Positions 59,057 through 64,000 of a stretch of DNA of 64,000 nucleotides are shown here, piece after piece. Source of the stretch: Calendula officinalis. Lineage: Eukaryota > Streptophyta > Magnoliopsida > Asterales > Asteraceae. A model generated the notes under the pieces. The model was not told the origin of the DNA. It searched no databases and saw only the letters and a list, made by a program, of their open reading frames with translations. Both the position numbers and the translations under genes were made by a program. Each line of letters starts with the position of its first letter. The first letter of the stretch is position 1. Location of the stretch: assembly GCA_963853835.1 (NCBI GenBank), contig OY970832.1, positions 23,740,208-23,804,207 on the forward strand, in the 5' to 3' direction.

Positions 59057-61379
59057 TGTAACACCCGTATTTTTATAACATCGTTTAAAATCATTTAAAT
59101 ACGCTTTTCTCAATAATAGACATGATGCTCAAAATACAGTTTAACAAAAACTTTAAAACCTTTATCAGAGTATACAAAAATACGGTGTCGGGTATATCAA
59201 AACCATAGGCAAGGGATCTACCTACGAGCTCCCGAGTTAACATCTCTAAGCCACTTCTAGTGCAACCTTCTACCACTTCAAACCTGTACCTGAGTACACA
59301 GCCATAAAACAAACGTAGTACGTGAGACAAAATAGTCTCGTGAGATACATGAGTTTTAGACCCCAATTAATAATAATCATTTCATAAATATATAAACGCA
59401 TATATATATACGACATCAATACCGTCTAGTCACCCTATTGTGACCCTATCAATTCTTGCTCTCCTAGCAATCATATCTAACTATCAGGTTGCCCCCGAAC
59501 TAGCTAGAAGCACAAACATACCTAATACATAAACATATATGTACTAGAATCACATTAACTTACTAACCGAAATCCATCGCCATTAGTAAGCTTCACATTG
59601 ACTTATTAACCGAAATCCATCGCCATTAATAAGTTTCACATTAGCTTATTAACCGAAATCCATCGCCATTAATAAGCTTCAAGATACCGGCAAGAGGGAT
59701 TCGCCCAATCTACCGATATCTGCCTTACTCGCCGGAATACGTCCAGTTAGCAAGACTACTAACGTGGATGAGTCGATGGGAATCCACCCAACTGCCCCTC
59801 ATTCCACACCTCATGACCGGGGGTCCCCCGCGTCATCACATCATCTCATTCCTATCATAACTCAACAGTTATTTCAATCAAAGCCTTCGGCTATCACATA
59901 AATCATCAAACAAGTTAGTTATCTAATAATAACTATATATAATTAGTCCAACATAGAGTGTACGTACCTGTATGGTCCCGTGGACCCGATCTTTAACATC
60001 TCACACATACTTCTACATCTATGAACCCTAGGAGGTTCATACTCACTTATTTCATAAGATACATTTCTTATTTTATTGTCATCATAATACGTTATCTCTT
60101 CTTTGACTATAATACACATTTATTACTAGTCACATCATATTCAATTTCATATATATTCGTTCTTCACTTTTATTAGTAAATCTTACCAATAGTACTCATT
60201 ATTATAAAAATAATCACCACTTGCTTTACTAATACATATTCATTTATCCAGACTTAGTATTCTTTCTTTTAATCAATAGCTTTATTATTATGGTTCATTA
60301 ATGAAGATTTCCATAACCACTTTAGTTTATCATTTTTACATCCAAAATCACCAATCATACTAGGCATGTTCTAGTATCACATTATGCCTGCTTTCATATA
60401 TTTTCAATCACTAACTTTATCAAAATGTTTATCAATAAAGAACCAATAAAATATCACACGTATTTTTAACAACTATTTGCTATGTACTCAGTTTAAAAGT
60501 CTCATGTACTCACCTTAGCCAATAATGCTCCAAATGTGTTCTTCACACCCAATCCTTTTGCTTCAACAAGCTAGCACCTTCCAAGACTTCACCAAAGCCT
60601 ATCATAAAATCACAACTTGTTCAACAACAAATACTACTAATAATAACCCCTTTTTCATCACTAGAATCCTTTAACAATACTTTCCCCCAATTTGGGTGAT
60701 TTCCAAAACCCTAGGTTTTACCAAATCTTAAGATTTTTACCAATCTTAACCATACACTCGTTTCCTTTGTTAAAATACCATTTATTAAGTGTATACAACA
60801 TTTATTTCACCATTTAAGAAAACCCCAAGAACTAGGGTTTCAAACCCAAGCTTAGAAATCCATAGATCTAAAGCTACAATGATCAAAGAGAGAAGATATA
60901 CCTTTAATCTTCAACTAGGAGTGAAATCTACCAAGTTTTGATGGAGAAATCGACCTCAACCAGCTCTTGCACTCGAAAATCGCCCAAGAGAGAAACTAGG
61001 GTTTGCCAATGACATAAATGAGCCAAAACCCGATTTTAATGCTGTGACTGACAGAGTTCGCGCCGCGATCAACCAGTTCGCGCCGCGAACTTCCCGTGTC
61101 GCGAACTCCTTCGCGTTCGCTAGCTGGTCACGAACTCCGATCTCAGAAATTCCAACTCTCTGCCCGATCCTCGCGATCGCGAGGGCCTAGTTCGCGCCGC
61201 GAACTCGCTGCACCAGACGGGCTGCAATTTTTGTTCCTTGTTTCGACCCGGTTTCGTCCATGACTTTCTCATACGGCGTCCAAATGACACGAAACCAATT
61301 CCTACGTTCTTTAAACGATTTATCCTTATTTATCATATTTTCTTAGAATTTATTTATCACAAAAATTCGGGTCGTTACA
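59057..61379 (-). repeat. Right (5') LTR of the outer element
   Basis: An uninterrupted 2,323-bp LTR starting TGTAACACCC and ending GTCGTTACA. It preserves the empty target site of the nested element at about 60177-60185 (TAAATCTTA). A threefold repeat of ACCGAAATCCATCGCCATTA lies at 59565-59680. Confidence 0.93.
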
Positions 61380-62607
61380 ATTTGATTTCTGGTAGAAGAA
61401 AACTTATTAACCCAATTCAATTGTAGGTATATTAATGACGTAGGAAGCAAACAAAAGTTGAATATGTACCTTCAGCGTTGTGCAGAGATTGGTGATGTAG
61501 GGAGCAGAAACTTGTAAGTTTTTATTGACTTTGCACGGTTTATATAAGGGTGTATAGTTATTGTGCTCCCGATAAAAATGCAATAGATTAGGTAATACGT
61601 CTAAATCTGTTAGGGAATTATAATTGTATTTGAGGTTAAGAATCAATCTTTTAAATATTTCAAAAAGTTAGTTGATTGGGATTCCAAAAGATTCGGTAAT
61701 TATAATAGGATATAGGATATTGGATATGTTACCGATTTAGACGTTATTAATTGTAATTAATGTTAAGAATCAATCTCGTAAATTTGTTAGATTTCAAAAG
61801 ATTCAGTAATTATAATAGGATATTGCCTTGTTATGGATTTAGACGTATTTAATTTTAATTAATGTTAAGAATCAATCTGGTAAATTGTTAGATATTACAG
61901 GGTGTAAATTCAAAGTCATGAGATACCTTCCTCGTGAAAATCGGGAAATCACTAACTGATGCCTAATCGAGCGAACGGATTGCTGACTTTGTGGGGAAAA
62001 TTGTTGACCAATCATGGGATTACACGTGGAATAAATGACGAATGAGGGAGCTGCATTCGGATGACTTGTCAAACTCTAATCAAATGTACCTGCATATATA
62101 GGTTAAGATGTGGGTATTGCTATAACGGCCTGATAAAGAAATCAGATTTTGATAACGTATGTCGTTTACTTGAAATGAAAACAAAAGGAGAAGAAATGAA
62201 GAATTTGAAAACTATAGAATTTTGATAACTTGTATTTTTTACCAAATAGTTAATGACAGCGACATGATCGGAAAATGCTATTGCTTTTCTTCTTCTTCTT
62301 CCATTAAAATAATAAACCACACATTTCACGTTTCCTTAACCAAATACCGCAATTATTTTACCTTTTTGTTCTTTTTCTTCGTTAAAAAGCTAATTGAAAA
62401 ACACTTGAGGGTCATTTTGGTTTGGGAGGTGATTTAGATATTACTTCTTTTACGTTAATTATCACAATTATTATTTGATATAGCTATATAGTTCGTTGTA
62501 AAATTTGTACAATATATGATCGTATAAAATAAAAGTTGTAGTACATAAATCACTATCACTTTAGGTTTACTCACTCCCCCTAAAGAGACTTTCTTACATT
62601 AAATTAA
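61380..62607. other. AT-rich flank right of the outer element
   Basis: No gene supported. It contains the diverged tandem repeat at 61633-61900. The remainder is AT-rich sequence with short unrelated frames. Confidence 0.4.
61633..61900. repeat. Diverged tandem repeat, period about 100-128 bp
   Basis: GTTAAGAATCAATC starts units near 61634, 61762 and 61864. Each continues with TAAAT, then TTCAAAAGATTCrGTAATTA and TAATAGGATAT, then GATTTAGACGT. The second unit lacks about 25 bp. Confidence 0.75.
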
Positions 62608-63768
62608 GAGTAAATTACACAGATGGTCCATGTGGTTTATCAAGAGTTTTGGATTTGATCCCTAAGTCTCGGAAATTACGCAAATAATCACTAAGTATGA
62701 AACATCGTAACGTTTTGGTCCCTAATACTAATGGACGTTAAAATTGACTGTTAAATATTTCTAAATGACTGAAATACCCCTTTCTATTAGTAATTAAATT
62801 ATCTCACCCTCCTCACATTTTCTTTTCTCTATTTATTTTTATTCCATAAATTACCAAATAGATTTTTATTTATTTCGATTTTGTATTGAAAAATAAGTAC
62901 ATGAAGGTTGACTTTACGCACATTTCACCACCATCACCACCCTTTCTCCTCCACCTTACTCTGCCGAAATTAAAACCAAAATTCAGCGACTCCTTTTCTT
63001 CCATTGTTGCCAGAATCTGCATCAACCAGCACCACCCTTCTGCGTTTTCATTCCGGATCCCGATTGAGTTGTCATTTTGCCCAACGAACAACCGAACACA
63101 CACAAACACACAAGATCTTATCTTTTTGTAGAGAACGAAACAAAACCCAACCCCCCTCCCTCCCTTTCTGCAAATTCGCCTCCGTAATGAAGAAGACGAT
63201 TACGTCTTGATTGAAATCACTGGTTTAGATAACGACAATAAGTATTAGGAATGAAGACATCGGAAACTGTCGAGCGCAATGACCACCAATCGGAGCTGGT
63301 TCCTACCAATTCCGGTATTCCCCGAGGGTTTGCTACGTATTAACTTCAATAACCTCTCGTTTTGAGCAGTCCGATTCCAATTCCGGCTAACTCACGTCGC
63401 CACACCTAACGTCAAGTAAATTGAGCAAAGATTGTAGTGGATGTGAACAATCGAACCGGTAGGGGCGACGGCGGTGGTGGAGTCGTCGGCGAGTTTAGAG
63501 AGATTAAATGGGATGTGAAGGTTTGGGTTTCATATTTAATAGATCTCGATCATCCATTAGCGTGTCTGCAATTAACTCATTAAAAAATAGTGTAAAGGGT
63601 AAAATTGTCATTTAGAAATATTTAACAGTCAGTTTTAACGGCCGTTAGTATTAGGGACCAAAATGTTACGATGTTTCATACTTAGTGACTATCTGTGTAA
63701 TTTTCAAAACTTAGGAACCAAATCCAAAACTCTAACCAAACCACAGGGACCATCCGTGTAATTTACTC
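62608..63768. mobile_element. Mutator-like element with long terminal inverted repeats
   Basis: A 1,161-bp element with terminal inverted repeats of about 165 bp, starting GAGTAAATTACACAGATGGTCC and ending in its inverse, with GACCAAAACGTTACGATGTTTC-like inner parts. It is flanked by a perfect 9-bp target duplication TTAAATTAA (62599-62607 and 63769-63777), typical of the Mutator superfamily. The centre (62930-63520) is GC-richer and has CACCACCATCACCACC-like and CGACGGCGGTGG-like stretches. It may be captured host sequence, but I recognise no protein and see no transposase. Confidence 0.88.
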
Positions 63769-63777
63769 TTAAATTAA

Positions 63778-64000
63778 TAAAGAATTTCTATAAATCTATT
63801 GGGCTATTTACTATTTTGTTATGTTTTATGTATATAGCATGAGTAAAATTGAAAAAAATGATTATATACAACTTGTTTGATGAATTAATAGGTGGATATG
63901 AATGTAGTCTGTGGAGATCGTACCTTTTAAAAAATTTAATTTTGGTCATTGTAATTTTTTTTTAAGATTATTGTACTATACTTGTATTAATTATTAGATA
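63778..64000. other. AT-rich end of the window
   Basis: Nothing recognised. Confidence 0.4.

Larger units (their letters stand above)
43525..61379 (-). mobile_element. Outer LTR retrotransposon, non-autonomous, with a nested insertion
   Basis: Both LTRs begin TGTAACACCC and end GGGTCGTTACA. A perfect 5-bp target duplication ATTTG flanks the whole element (43520-43524 and 61380-61384). Orientation is minus: the primer-binding site is beside the right LTR and the polypurine tract is beside the left one. The inner 3.5 kb has no gag or pol frame, so the element must use proteins from another element. The left LTR is split by the element at 44653-54379. LTR lengths agree (about 2,326 bp without the insert, and 2,323 bp). 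Confidence 0.92.

Overview
This window is nuclear DNA of a flowering plant. It is AT-rich and its genes have many short GT-AG introns. It carries plant-type laccase, ZIP metal transporter, Pumilio and RING/DUF1117 genes, and large numbers of plant transposons (Stowaway and Mutator MITEs, CACTA, Helitron, tRNA-derived SINE, Ty3/gypsy chromovirus). It looks like a eudicot. Asteraceae is a guess from the general style of the repeats and cannot be proved here.

Positions 1-12404 form a gene block, all on the minus strand. It holds the 5' part of a laccase (1-1827, cut by the window edge), a ZIP2-type zinc/metal transporter (3848-5444) and a nine-exon Pumilio RNA-binding protein (7461-12404). All three carry reading-frame breaks as written. 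The two ZIP breaks look like 8-nt losses. The laccase and Pumilio breaks are small indels, so either sequence errors or decay is possible. Positions 12405-17657 are transposon-rich: a Stowaway MITE with a Mutator-type MITE nested inside it, a second Stowaway copy, a possible Helitron end, and a 2-kb CACTA element.

Positions 17529-42704 are an uninterrupted direct tandem duplication of a 12,588-bp unit. The copies are 17529-30116 and 30117-42704, with 4 bp of microhomology (TATT) at the junction. No difference was seen between the copies, even in a (GTGTTA)21 microsatellite. Each copy holds one intact RING-H2/DUF1117 E3 ubiquitin ligase gene (RDUF type; CDS 25565-26680 and 38153-39268), a degenerate Helitron with helicase and RPA-like fragments, a SINE with perfect target-site duplication, several tRNA-like modules, MITEs, and two odd fold-back elements built from CACATGTG palindromes and CCG-rich blocks.

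Positions 43525-61379 are one LTR retrotransposon (TSD ATTTG) without coding capacity. Its left LTR is split by a second, coding Ty3/gypsy chromovirus (44653-54379). The inner element's gag-pol is broken by two in-frame stops, one frameshift and a mutated reverse-transcriptase catalytic motif. Both families have LTRs with clusters of short GC-rich palindromes. The window ends with a 1.16-kb Mutator-like element (62608-63768) with a perfect 9-bp TSD.

Functionally the genes are unrelated housekeeping or stress functions: phenolic oxidation in the cell wall, metal uptake, mRNA control and ubiquitination. The proximity of a ZIP2-type and an RDUF-type gene recalls Arabidopsis chromosome 5, so this may be an old conserved gene neighbourhood stretched by transposons.
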